Origin: Sphingomonas cavernae
GTDB lineage: Bacteria; Pseudomonadota; Alphaproteobacteria; Sphingomonadales; Sphingomonadaceae
Assembly (NCBI RefSeq): GCF_003590775.1
Contig: NZ_QYUM01000002.1
Span: 1,116,001 to 1,180,000, forward strand
Length of the DNA stretch: 64,000 nt
Direction: 5' to 3'
Shown here: piece by piece, positions 1 to 7,913 of the stretch
How positions within the stretch are numbered: position 1 is the first letter of the stretch
Layout of the letters: each line of letters begins with the position of its first letter
Notes under the pieces: model-generated
Seen by the model: only the letters and a program-made list of their open reading frames with translations
Told to the model about the DNA's origin: nothing
Databases searched by the model: none
Program-made: the position numbers and the translations under genes

Positions 1-693
1 GAGAATGTCGGGCTGCGCTATGGCACGGGCGCGGAGACGCTGTCCGATGTCAGCTTCACGCTGGCGCGCGGCGCATTTTACGTTCTTACCGGCCCCTCGG
101 GCGCGGGCAAGACCTCGCTTCTGAAGCTGCTTTATCTTGCGCAGCGCCCGAGCCGCGGGTTGATCCGGCTGTTCGGCGATGACGTCGTGACGCTCCCGCG
201 CGACCGGCTGCCCGTGCTGCGCCGCCGGATCGGTGTGGTTTTTCAGGATTTCCGGCTGGTGCCGCACCTGTCGGCCTATGACAATGTCGCGCTGCCGCTG
301 CGCGTGATGGGGCATGAGGAGCGCGACATCGAGGCACCGGTGAGCGAGATGCTCGCCTGGGTCGGGCTTTCCGACCGCGCGAGCGCGCGTCCCGCCACGC
401 TTTCGGGCGGCGAGCAGCAGCGCGTGGCGATTGCGCGCGCGGTAATCGGCCGTCCCGACGTGCTTGTCGCCGACGAACCCACCGGCAACGTCGATCCCGA
501 CATGGCCGAGCGGCTGCTCCTGCTCTTCGAGGGCCTGAACAAGCTGGGCACGACCATCGTCGTCGCCACGCATGACATCCATCTTCTGAGCCGGATTCCC
601 AACGCCAACCTCATGCGGCTCGATCGCGGGCGGCTCTCCGATCCGACGGGTGCGCTGCGCTATCCGCCGCTGGGCGAAGGCGGGGCGTTGTGA
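1..693 (+). CDS. ftsE: Cell division ATP-binding protein FtsE (5' truncated by window)
   Basis: ATPase of the FtsEX complex, which at the division septum couples ATP hydrolysis to control of cell-wall hydrolases. The frame is open from base 1, so only the extreme N-terminus is missing; 230 residues are visible. Walker A GPSGAGKT lies at 91-114, the ABC signature LSGGEQQR at 400-423 and Walker B VLVADEP at 460-480, followed by the switch histidine in ATHD. A TTG at 160 cannot be the start because it would remove the P-loop. The stop overlaps the ftsX start (GTGA), so the pair is translationally coupled. Identification rests on these motifs plus the FtsX-like partner. Confidence 0.93.
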   Translation, partial: ENVGLRYGTGAETLSDVSFTLARGAFYVLTGPSGAGKTSLLKLLYLAQRPSRGLIRLFGDDVVTLPRDRLPVLRRRIGVVFQDFRLVPHLSAYDNVALPLRVMGHEERDIEAPVSEMLAWVGLSDRASARPATLSGGEQQRVAIARAVIGRPDVLVADEPTGNVDPDMAERLLLLFEGLNKLGTTIVVATHDIHLLSRIPNANLMRLDRGRLSDPTGALRYPPLGEGGAL

Positions 694-1586
694 GTTTCGG
701 CTGGGCGCCCTCGGTCGCCGATCGGCGGTTGCTGCCCGAAGGACGCTTCGCGGGGCCAATGCCATGGGTGATCGCGATCATGATGTTCCTGACCGCGCTC
801 GCAGCGGCCGCGGGTCTTGGTTTGAGCGCTGCGGCGCGCGGGCTGGGCGACGATCTTGCGGGGCGGCTGACGGTCCAGATCGTCGAGGCCAATCCCGATA
901 CGCGCAAGGTGCGCGCAGAGATCGTCGAGCGCGCACTGGCGCGCGCGCCGGGCGTGGTGGCGGTCAAGCGCTTTACCGATCAGGAAATTGCGGGGCTGCT
1001 TGAGCCGTGGCTCGGCGGCGAGGGGCTGTCGGGGCAGGATCTTCCGATCCCGGCGCTGATCGACGTCAGCCTCGCCGATGGTTCGATCGCGGGCATCCGG
1101 GCCGCTGAGCAGGCTGTGCGCGCGGTCGCGCCGGCCGCCAGGATCGACCGTCACGCGCGCTGGCTCGCGCCGCTCGCAGGGCTGATCGCCTCGCTCAAGT
1201 GGCTCGCGGCCGTTCTCGTCATCCTGATGGCCGCCGCGACAGCCAGCGCGGTGGTTCTGGCGGCGCGCGCCGCGCTCAACACGCACCGAGCGACGATCGA
1301 CGTGCTGCATCTGATGGGCGCAACCGATGTCCAGATCGCGCGACTCTTCCAGCGCCGTATCGCGCTCGATGCGTTATTCGGCGGGTTCGTCGGGCTGTTG
1401 TCGGCGATCGCCGTGCTGCTGCTGCTGGGGTCGCATATCGCCGCGATCGGTTCCGAACTGCTCGGATCGGTCGGGCTTTCCTGGATCGATTGGGCGATTA
1501 TAGTGTCGCTGCCGTTCGCAGGCGCGCTGCTCGCTACGCTTGCCGCACGGATCACGGTGCTCAAGACCTTGCGGAAGATGTTGTGA
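690..1586 (+). CDS. ftsX: Cell division permease-like protein FtsX
   Basis: Membrane partner of FtsE that transmits ATPase cycling to periplasmic murein hydrolase regulators. The 298-residue protein has the expected layout: a first hydrophobic segment near residues 25-46 (PWVIAIMMFLTALAAA), a periplasmic domain of roughly 120 residues, and three C-terminal membrane segments, ending in a basic tail. The start is GTG at 690, overlapping the ftsE stop by 4 bases. The stop overlaps the start of the next gene in the same way, giving a four-gene coupled run ftsE-ftsX-ydcF-plsC. Sequence is divergent, as usual for alphaproteobacterial FtsX, so the call leans on synteny and topology. Confidence 0.88.
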   Translation: MSFGWAPSVADRRLLPEGRFAGPMPWVIAIMMFLTALAAAAGLGLSAAARGLGDDLAGRLTVQIVEANPDTRKVRAEIVERALARAPGVVAVKRFTDQEIAGLLEPWLGGEGLSGQDLPIPALIDVSLADGSIAGIRAAEQAVRAVAPAARIDRHARWLAPLAGLIASLKWLAAVLVILMAAATASAVVLAARAALNTHRATIDVLHLMGATDVQIARLFQRRIALDALFGGFVGLLSAIAVLLLLGSHIAAIGSELLGSVGLSWIDWAIIVSLPFAGALLATLAARITVLKTLRKML

Positions 1587-2113
1587 TCAAGCGTATCCTG
1601 TCGATCGTTCCGCTGCTCTGGGCGCTGGGTTTTGCAGCCTTCGTCATCTGGTTGCCGCGGCCCATGGACGGCCAGACCACCGACGCGATCGTCGTGCTCA
1701 CCGGCGGCCCCGGCCGCATCGAGCGGGGGCTTTCGGTGCTTCAGCAGAAACGGGCCAAACGCATGTTCGTCTCGGGCGTCTATCGTGACGTCAGGCCGCA
1801 CGAGCTCGCGCTTGCGCAGCGGGCGCCGATGGCGCTGTTCGATTGCTGCGTTGATCTCGGCCGCGAGGCGGTCGATACCCGTTCCAATGCGCAGGAGACC
1901 GCCGCCTGGCTCAAGGAGCACGACTATCGCAGCGTCCGGCTCGTCACCACTGACTGGCACATGCGCCGTGCGCGCCACGAGCTCGCACGCGCGGTCGATG
2001 GCAATGTCCGCATCGTCGGCGATGCGGTGAAGAGCGATCCCGGCTTCGCGATGCTCTTCAAGGAGTATCACAAATATTTGCTTAGCCGCGTCGCCGGACT
2101 GGTGGGGTTGTGA
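1583..2113 (+). CDS. YdcF/SanA/ElyC-like DUF218 membrane protein
   Basis: A 176-residue protein with one N-terminal membrane anchor (about residues 5-23) followed by a DUF218 domain. The motifs are TDAIVVLTGGPGRIERGL near the N-terminus, DTRSNAQETA in the middle and VTTDWHMRRARHEL towards the C-terminus, which match the YdcF/SanA/ElyC family implicated in envelope integrity. The GTG start at 1583 overlaps the ftsX stop (GTGA) and is the only start that keeps the anchor; the ATG codons further in are internal. Its place between ftsX and plsC suggests a role in envelope assembly. The substrate is unknown. Confidence 0.8.
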   Translation: MIKRILSIVPLLWALGFAAFVIWLPRPMDGQTTDAIVVLTGGPGRIERGLSVLQQKRAKRMFVSGVYRDVRPHELALAQRAPMALFDCCVDLGREAVDTRSNAQETAAWLKEHDYRSVRLVTTDWHMRRARHELARAVDGNVRIVGDAVKSDPGFAMLFKEYHKYLLSRVAGLVGL

Positions 2114-2799
2114 TGACGCTGTTGCGCTCACTGCTCTTCGCACTCGTCTTTTATCCGGGCAGCCTGTTTTATGTGCTTTCGGCGCTCGCCGTCTCTCTCA
2201 TCGGCGCAGCGCCTCTGCGCCGCGTGGCGCGCGGCTGGGCGCAGTTTCATCGCTGGTGCGCCGCCAGTATCCTCGGCATCCGCAGCCGGATCGAGGGCAT
2301 CATTCCCGACTATCCCGTGCTTTACGCGATGAAGCACGAATCGATGTACGAAACCGTCGAGACGCTCGTGCTCTTCCGTGATCCAGCGGTCCTCGCGAAG
2401 CAGGAGTTGATCGACATGCCGCTCTGGGGCCGCGTTGCGGAGCTGCACGGCGCGATCCCTATCGATCGCGAGGGCGGCGCGAGCGCGCTGCGCAAGCTCG
2501 TCCGCGCTGCGCGCGCTGCGGCGGCGGAGGGCCGTTCGCTCGTGATCTTTCCCGAAGGCACGCGCGTGCCGCACGGAACAAGACCGCCGCTGCGCTCGGG
2601 CTTTGCCGGTCTCTATCGCCAGATTGGGCTGCCCGTGGTTCCCGTCGCGCTCGACAGCGGCCGCGTCTGGCCGCGCGCCAGTTTTCTCAAGCGCCCGGGC
2701 ACGATCACCTTTCGTTTCGGCGAAGTCATCCAGCCCGGGCTCGATCGCAATGTCGTCGAGGCGCTGGTCCATGCAGAGATCAACCGGCTGAACGACTGA
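2110..2799 (+). CDS. plsC: 1-acyl-sn-glycerol-3-phosphate acyltransferase (PlsC-like)
   Basis: Inner-membrane acyltransferase that adds the second acyl chain to lysophosphatidate in phospholipid synthesis. The 229-residue protein has an N-terminal hydrophobic segment, the acyl-acceptor block I as KHESMYE (H76, E81) and the phosphate-binding block FPEGTR at residues 147-152. Block I is HX4E instead of the textbook HX4D, a variant I believe also occurs in other alphaproteobacteria. The start can be GTG 2110 or ATG 2113; both overlap the stop of the preceding gene. It is the last gene of the ftsEX run and converges on tyrA. Which lysophospholipid it acylates cannot be read from sequence. Confidence 0.85.
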   Translation: MMTLLRSLLFALVFYPGSLFYVLSALAVSLIGAAPLRRVARGWAQFHRWCAASILGIRSRIEGIIPDYPVLYAMKHESMYETVETLVLFRDPAVLAKQELIDMPLWGRVAELHGAIPIDREGGASALRKLVRAARAAAAEGRSLVIFPEGTRVPHGTRPPLRSGFAGLYRQIGLPVVPVALDSGRVWPRASFLKRPGTITFRFGEVIQPGLDRNVVEALVHAEINRLND

Positions 2800-2806
2800 T
2801 CCGTGT

Positions 2807-3715
2807 CTACTCGTGCGTGCGGCCGAAATCGGGACTGGCGTCGTCCTGCCCCTGCTCGATGATGCTGCGCCGGATCGTGCGCGTGCGCGTGAACAGGTCG
2901 AACAATGCATCGCCATCGCCCCAGCGGATCGCGCGCTGGAGCGCGGTCAGGTCCTCGGAGAAGCGCTGAAGCATCTCGAGCACCGCGTCCTTGTTGGACA
3001 GGAAGACATCGCGCCACATCGTCGGGTCCGACGCGGCGATCCGCGTGAAGTCGCGAAAGCCGCCCGCAGAATATTTGATCACCTCGGACTGCGTGACCTG
3101 CTCGAGATCCGAGGCGGTGCCGACGATGGTATAGGCGATCAGGTGGGGCAAGTGGCTGGTGATCGCAAGCACCAGGTCATGATGCTCGGCGTCCATCCGC
3201 TCGACATCAGCGCCTAGCGCGCGCCAGAATTCCTCGACGCGAATGACTGCGGTCTCGTCGGCACCCTGCGGCGGTGTGACAATGCAGAAGCGCTTGTGGA
3301 ACAGCGTGGCAAAGCCTGCCTCGGGGCCGCTGCGTTCGGTGCCCGCGACCGGGTGTGCGGGTATGACGATCGCGTTGGGAAGCGCAGCTCCCAGTGCCGC
3401 CGCCACGCTGGCCTTGCACGAACCAACATCGCTGACGATCGCGCCCGGCGGCAGATCTTCAGCAATTTCGGCGGCGACCTCGCCCATCGCGCCGACGGGG
3501 ACGCACAGGATCACCAACTCGGCATCGGTCACCGCGGCACCCGCGGTGTCGGTGACATCGTCGCACAGGTCGAGCTTGCGCGCGCGCTCGCGCACATCGG
3601 CGTCGCCATCATGGCCGGTCAGCCGCACGGTCGGCATATGCGCACGGACCGCGCGCGCGACCGACGATCCGATCAGGCCCAGACCGATGATCGAGATGCG
3701 CTGAAAGGGCAGCAT
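2807..3715 (-). CDS. tyrA: Prephenate/arogenate dehydrogenase (TyrA family)
   Basis: Oxidative decarboxylation of prephenate (or arogenate) in tyrosine synthesis. The 302-residue protein opens with a Rossmann motif IIGLGLIGSS, with an acidic residue at the end of strand 2 (GHDGD) that favours NAD. It carries the family's TSHLPHL histidine segment and the C-terminal FRDFTRIAASDPTMW block. There is no chorismate mutase or ACT domain, so this is the monofunctional form. Its start codon overlaps the hisC stop by one base, making a hisC-tyrA operon on the minus strand. Prephenate versus arogenate specificity is not decidable by eye. Confidence 0.9.
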   Translation of the reverse strand: MLPFQRISIIGLGLIGSSVARAVRAHMPTVRLTGHDGDADVRERARKLDLCDDVTDTAGAAVTDAELVILCVPVGAMGEVAAEIAEDLPPGAIVSDVGSCKASVAAALGAALPNAIVIPAHPVAGTERSGPEAGFATLFHKRFCIVTPPQGADETAVIRVEEFWRALGADVERMDAEHHDLVLAITSHLPHLIAYTIVGTASDLEQVTQSEVIKYSAGGFRDFTRIAASDPTMWRDVFLSNKDAVLEMLQRFSEDLTALQRAIRWGDGDALFDLFTRTRTIRRSIIEQGQDDASPDFGRTHE

Positions 3716-4827
3716 CAGCCCGCCGCCTCGACGAGGCCGCGGAGCACCGCCATAAGCCCACGCGTCTCCTGCTCGGTGCCGATCGTGACGCGCAGTCCCT
3801 CGCTCAACCCCTGCCCCGGCAGCCAGCGTGTGATGTAACCCTCGGCCATCAGGCCTTCATAGGCAGCTTCCGCGCTGAGCGCGCCTGCAAAGGTGACGAG
3901 CACGAAATTGGCCTTTGACGGGATCGCGCGCAGCCCCTTGTTACCCATCGCCTCGATCTCCTGGCGGAACCAGTCGCGCCACTCGCCATTGTGCGCGCGG
4001 CTGTGCGCAACAAAGTCCTCGTCGCCAAGCGCGGCGATCGCGGCGCTCTGCCCGGCCGACGTCACATTGAAGGGCGCGCGGATGCGGTGCAGCGCTTCGA
4101 TGACATCAGCGGGCCCATAGCCCCAGCCAATGCGCTCGGCGGCGAGCCCGTAAATTTTGGAGAAGGTCCGCGTGACGAGCACATTCGGCGCGGTCCTGGC
4201 GAGCGCGAGGCCGCCATCGTCCTCGTCCGCCGCGAGATATTCGGCATAGGCCTGGTCGAGCACGAGCAGCACATGCGCGGGCAGTGCCGCATGCAGCCGC
4301 GCGATCTCTGCGGCAGGAGTATAAGTCCCCGTCGGATTGTTGGGATTGGCGACGAAAACCACGCGCGTGGCTGGCGTCACGGCGGCGAGCAGCGCATCGA
4401 CATCGGTCGCATAGTCGGCGTCGGGGGCTATGACGGGCGTCGCGCCGACGCGCCGTGTCGCGATTTCGTAGACGGCAAAGCCGTAACGGACATAAAGCAC
4501 TTCGTCGCCCACGCCCGCAAAGGCGCCCGCGGCCAGGTGCAGAATCTCATCCGATCCCGTGCCATAGATCACGCGCGCGGGATCGAGCCCGTATTTGGCG
4601 GCGATCGCCTCGCGCAATGCCGTGGCTCCCGGGTCGGGATAGCGCGACAGGCTGCCGCGCCCCGTTTCGAACGCGGCTTCGGCTTTCGGGCTGGTCCCCA
4701 ACGGATTCTCGTTGGACGAGAGCTTGACGACCTTGCGCCCCGCGCCCGCGGTGGAACGGCCGGGCACATAGGGCGCAATGCCCATGATCCAGTCCTTGGG
4801 ACGGGGGCTTTTCGTAGGCTCTGTCAT
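3715..4827 (-). CDS. hisC: Histidinol-phosphate aminotransferase
   Basis: PLP-dependent aminotransferase of histidine synthesis that in alphaproteobacteria may also act on aromatic precursors. The 370-residue protein is of normal family length. The SSNENPLG substrate loop is at about residues 37-44, NPNNPTG at 161-167 and the PLP lysine K224 lies in [15 protein letters not shown]. It is the first gene of a two-gene operon with tyrA, with stop and start codons overlapping by one base, consistent with a dual role in histidine and tyrosine or phenylalanine synthesis. It is divergent from metX across a 162-bp region that holds a hairpin repeat. Confidence 0.92.
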   Translation of the reverse strand: MTEPTKSPRPKDWIMGIAPYVPGRSTAGAGRKVVKLSSNENPLGTSPKAEAAFETGRGSLSRYPDPGATALREAIAAKYGLDPARVIYGTGSDEILHLAAGAFAGVGDEVLYVRYGFAVYEIATRRVGATPVIAPDADYATDVDALLAAVTPATRVVFVANPNNPTGTYTPAAEIARLHAALPAHVLLVLDQAYAEYLAADEDDGGLALARTAPNVLVTRTFSKIYGLAAERIGWGYGPADVIEALHRIRAPFNVTSAGQSAAIAALGDEDFVAHSRAHNGEWRDWFRQEIEAMGNKGLRAIPSKANFVLVTFAGALSAEAAYEGLMAEGYITRWLPGQGLSEGLRVTIGTEQETRGLMAVLRGLVEAAG

Positions 4828-4843
4828 CGGCGTGCGCCTTAGA

Positions 4844-4888
4844 GCGATTTCGAGCTGGGTGGAAGCACCCGGCGGCTCGGAAATCGCG
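4844..4888. repeat. Intergenic palindrome in the hisC/metX divergent region
   Basis: Long imperfect hairpin. The left arm GCGATTTCGAGC pairs with the right arm GCTCGGAAATCGC with one bulged G, and an inner stem TGGGTG/CACCC closes around GAAG. Only one copy is present in this window. It resembles interspersed palindromes of other alphaproteobacteria but could equally form part of a leader or regulatory structure. Confidence 0.6.
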
Positions 4889-4989
4889 ACAATCAGGATG
4901 TCCCGCGATTCGACTCAATGTGGAACTCGTCCGAACCTTCAACGCGCTTGGTTGACAAGGCGCGCCGCGCCGCCCTAGCCCGCTTGGCG

Positions 4990-6114
4990 ATGAGCGACGA
5001 TCAGCGTTTCGGCCTAGCGCGCCATGTCATTCTGCCCGGGCCGTTGAAGCTTGACGGCGGCGGCGCGCTCGCGCCCGTGGAAATCGCCTATGAAACCTAT
5101 GGTACGCTCAATGCCGATCGATCCAATGCGATACTGATCTGCCACGCGCTGACGGGCGATCAGCATGTTGCCTCGACGCACCCGATGACGGGCAAATCGG
5201 GCTGGTGGACGCGGCTGGTGGGGGCGGGGCTTCCCGTCGATCCCGCGCGCCACTTCATTATATGCGCCAATGTGCTGGGGAGCTGCATGGGTTCATCGGG
5301 CCCTGGCACGATCGATCCTGTGACGGGCAGCCCCTATGCGATGCGCTTTCCCGTCATCACGATCCGCGACATGGTGCGCGCGCAGGCGATGTTGCTCGAC
5401 CATCTCGGCATCGAACGATTGTTCGCGGTGGTCGGCGGCTCGATGGGCGGGATGCAGACGCTGAGCTGGCCCGCGACCTTCCCTGAACGTGTCGGCGCGG
5501 TCGTCGTGATCGCATCGACCGCACGACATTCCGCGCAGAACATCGCCTTTCACGAAGTCGGGCGCCAGGCGATCATGGCCGATCCCAACTGGCGCGGCGG
5601 CGCCTATTATGCGGACGGGGCTCCCCCTGCCGCCGGGCTCGCGGTTGCGCGGATGGCGGCGCACATCACCTATCTGTCCGAAGCCGGGTTGACCGAGAAA
5701 TTCGGTCGCCGTCTTCAGGCGCGTGATGCCAAGAGCTTCGGCTTCGACGCCGATTTCCAGATCGAGAGTTATCTGCGCCATCAGGGGCTGAGCTTCACCG
5801 ACCGCTTCGACGCCAACTCCTATCTCTACATCACGCGCGCGATGGATTATTTCGATCTTGCCGAGGAGCATGGCGGCACGCTCGCCAACGCCTTCAAGGC
5901 CACGCGCGCCCGTTTCTGCCTGTTGAGCTTTGACACCGACTGGCTTTATCCGACGGCGGAATCGCGCGCCATCGTTCACGCGCTCAACGCCGCGGGGGCA
6001 CCCGTCAGCTTTGTCGAGTTGAAGAGCCCGTTCGGTCATGACGCCTTCCTTCTTGAAGCGCCTGAAATGAACCGGATAATCGACGGATTCCTGCGCGCGG
6101 GGGAGGCGCGGTGA
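4990..6114 (+). CDS. metX: Homoserine O-acyltransferase MetX
   Basis: Alpha/beta-hydrolase-fold enzyme that activates homoserine (acetyl- or succinyl-CoA donor) for methionine synthesis. With the ATG at 4990 the protein is 374 residues, the usual length; an upstream ATG at 4918 in frame would add 24 residues of low-complexity sequence not typical of the family. The nucleophile elbow GGSMGG puts the catalytic serine at S151. The aspartate is D317 in DTDWLYP and the histidine is H350 in FGHDAF. It is the first gene of a metX-GNAT-metW run with overlapping start and stop codons. Acetyl versus succinyl specificity is not determined here. Confidence 0.92.
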   Translation: MSDDQRFGLARHVILPGPLKLDGGGALAPVEIAYETYGTLNADRSNAILICHALTGDQHVASTHPMTGKSGWWTRLVGAGLPVDPARHFIICANVLGSCMGSSGPGTIDPVTGSPYAMRFPVITIRDMVRAQAMLLDHLGIERLFAVVGGSMGGMQTLSWPATFPERVGAVVVIASTARHSAQNIAFHEVGRQAIMADPNWRGGAYYADGAPPAAGLAVARMAAHITYLSEAGLTEKFGRRLQARDAKSFGFDADFQIESYLRHQGLSFTDRFDANSYLYITRAMDYFDLAEEHGGTLANAFKATRARFCLLSFDTDWLYPTAESRAIVHALNAAGAPVSFVELKSPFGHDAFLLEAPEMNRIIDGFLRAGEAR

Positions 6115-6551
6115 TGCTGCCCGACGGATATGTGCTTTCGGACGATGCTGCGACGATGCAAGTCGATGCGATCCACGCCTATCTCGCACGCAGCTACTGG
6201 TCGCCAGGGATCCCGCGCGAAACAGTGACGCGCGCAATCGCGAACTCGCTGTGCGTCGGCGTCTTCCGCGACGGCGCGCAAGTCGGCTTCGCACGAGTCG
6301 TCACCGATCGCGCGACCTTTGCCTATCTCGCCGATGTCTATGTTCTCGAGGCGCATCAGGGGCGCGGGCTCGCTCACGCTATGGTCGAACACCTCCAGCA
6401 GCATCCAGAATTGCAAGGGCTGCGGCGCTGGATGCTCGCAACGAACGACGCGCATGGGCTTTACGCGTCGCTGGGCTGGGAGGCCGTGGCCGACCCGTCC
6501 AAGCTGATGATGCGGCATTTCCCGGATGTGTACGGGGCGACCGGGGCGTGA
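6111..6551 (+). CDS. GNAT family N-acetyltransferase
   Basis: Small (146-residue) GNAT-fold acetyltransferase. The acetyl-CoA binding region reads [15 protein letters not shown], i.e. the Q/R-x-x-G-x-G/A loop of motif A, after a central strand [11 protein letters not shown]. The start (GTG 6111 or ATG 6114) overlaps the metX stop, and its stop overlaps the metW GTG start. It is therefore embedded in the methionine operon, although nothing in the sequence shows a methionine-related substrate. Confidence 0.85.
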   Translation: MMLPDGYVLSDDAATMQVDAIHAYLARSYWSPGIPRETVTRAIANSLCVGVFRDGAQVGFARVVTDRATFAYLADVYVLEAHQGRGLAHAMVEHLQQHPELQGLRRWMLATNDAHGLYASLGWEAVADPSKLMMRHFPDVYGATGA

Positions 6552-7138
6552 ACAGCCTTCGCCCCGACCTCGCGATCATCGCGCGCAATGTTGCGCCCGG
6601 CAGCCGCGTGCTGGATGTCGGCTGCGGCGATGGCGCGCTGATGGCCGAGTTGCGCGATCACCGCGATGTCGACGCGCGCGGGCTTGAGCTCGATCCCGAG
6701 AATGTGTCGGCGGCGGTCGCGCGCGGTCTGTCGGTGATCCAGGGCGACGCCGATACCGACCTTGCGGACTATCCCGATCGCAGCTTCGACTATGCGATTC
6801 TCAGCCAGACGCTCCAAACGACGCATCGCCCCGACCGCGTGCTCGAGCATCTGCTGCGCATCGGCGGCCGTGCTTTCGTATCTTTCCCCAATTTCGCGCA
6901 CTGGCGCGTGCGGCTGTCGCTGCTCTGGGGCGGCCGGATGCCCGTGACGCGACTTTTGCCCGTGGCGTGGTACGAAACCCCCAATATTCACCATGTCACG
7001 GTCGACGATTTCCGCGCGCTCGTGAAGGAACGCGGCATTACCGTCGAAGGGGCGTGGTTCCTGAACGGCGACAAGCTGACCACCGCGGCGGCCGCCAATT
7101 TCCGCGCCGAGCACGCAGTGTTTTTGCTCAACCGCTAG
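6548..7138 (+). CDS. metW: MetW methyltransferase-like methionine biosynthesis protein
   Basis: A 196-residue SAM-dependent methyltransferase-fold protein that partners MetX in methionine synthesis in many proteobacteria. The SAM loop VLDVGCGDGALM is near residues 20-31. The later segments SFPNFAHWRVR and the LPVAWYETPNIHH block are characteristic of MetW and not of generic methyltransferases. The GTG start at 6548 overlaps the GNAT stop (GTGA); an upstream in-frame extension would read through the GNAT gene. It converges on the TetR gene with a 16-bp gap. Confidence 0.9.
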   Translation: MNSLRPDLAIIARNVAPGSRVLDVGCGDGALMAELRDHRDVDARGLELDPENVSAAVARGLSVIQGDADTDLADYPDRSFDYAILSQTLQTTHRPDRVLEHLLRIGGRAFVSFPNFAHWRVRLSLLWGGRMPVTRLLPVAWYETPNIHHVTVDDFRALVKERGITVEGAWFLNGDKLTTAAAANFRAEHAVFLLNR

Positions 7139-7154
7139 GGCGCTTTAGGCCCGA

Positions 7155-7796
7155 TCAGTCGGGCGCGAGGCCCTTTCTTAGCAGTTCATTGGCCACCGCG
7201 GCGACTTCGTCGGGCGTTTTGTCCTTGCCCCAGACGCCGTAGCGCAGGCCCAGGAACACGTTCATGCCCATCACCGCCCAGGCGTGGATCTCGCCAACAT
7301 CGGCGCGGACCTCGCCGCGCCTCGCCCCCGTCTCGAGCCGCGCGCGGATGCGCTCGACCGAGTTCTCATAATGCGCGCGGTAGCTTTCCTGATCGACGAA
7401 CTCTGATTCGTCGATGATCCGGTAGATCTCCTTGTGATCGCGCACGAACTCCAGGAAGCTCTCGAGCCCGACCCGCTCTGCTGCGATACCGTCGGGAGCG
7501 GCTTGGACATGCGGCGCGACATGATCGCGCACCTGTGCTGACATGTCGCGGACGAGCGCGCGGAACACCTCCTCCTTCGAATCGAAATAGGTGTAGAAAC
7601 TGCCGAGGGCGACGCCCGCGCGCTGCGTGATGTGGCTGATCGATCCGTCGTGAAATCCCTTTTCGCCGAACTCGGCCGCGGCGGCGTCGAGGATCGCGCG
7701 CAGCGTCCGGCGCCCGCGTTCGGTGCGCGGCGTCTTTGCTTCACTGGTCGGATTGTTGGCCGGCGCTGTTGCACCTTCGCCACGCTTGCCCGCCAT
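7155..7796 (-). CDS. TetR family transcriptional regulator
   Basis: A 213-residue TetR regulator. The N-terminal HTH spans about residues 35-80 and includes ISHITQRAGVALGSFYTYF; the C-terminal ligand domain is all-helical. The start is placed at 7796 because a strong Shine-Dalgarno (GGGGGAGG) lies 6 bases upstream; the frame stays open to 7868 but has no such signal. It is divergent from the TonB receptor at 7914, and the 117-bp gap holds a perfect palindrome, so it probably controls uptake of an unknown ligand by the receptor and the following MFS transporter. Confidence 0.88.
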   Translation of the reverse strand: MAGKRGEGATAPANNPTSEAKTPRTERGRRTLRAILDAAAAEFGEKGFHDGSISHITQRAGVALGSFYTYFDSKEEVFRALVRDMSAQVRDHVAPHVQAAPDGIAAERVGLESFLEFVRDHKEIYRIIDESEFVDQESYRAHYENSVERIRARLETGARRGEVRADVGEIHAWAVMGMNVFLGLRYGVWGKDKTPDEVAAVANELLRKGLAPD

Positions 7797-7853
7797 TTTT
7801 TCCTCCCCCGCATCACCGAAGTTGAAAGTCGGTTCATGTTTCATTATACGCTT

Positions 7854-7863
7854 GGTACGTACC
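7854..7863. promoter_or_regulatory. Candidate TetR operator, 10-bp palindrome
   Basis: Perfect palindrome GGTACGTACC midway between the divergent TetR and TonB-receptor starts (58 and 51 bases away). Position and symmetry suit an autoregulatory TetR operator; binding is inferred only. Confidence 0.4.
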
Positions 7864-7913
7864 GGCACAACCCGTCAGAGGTTGAGTCATCAGCATTGGG
7901 GAGGAATGCCATA

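Noticed and set aside
4828-4989. SAM-II riboswitch upstream of metX
   Set aside because: Such a motif is plausible for alphaproteobacterial metX, but no SAM-II consensus pseudoknot elements were recognisable; only a long hairpin repeat is present.
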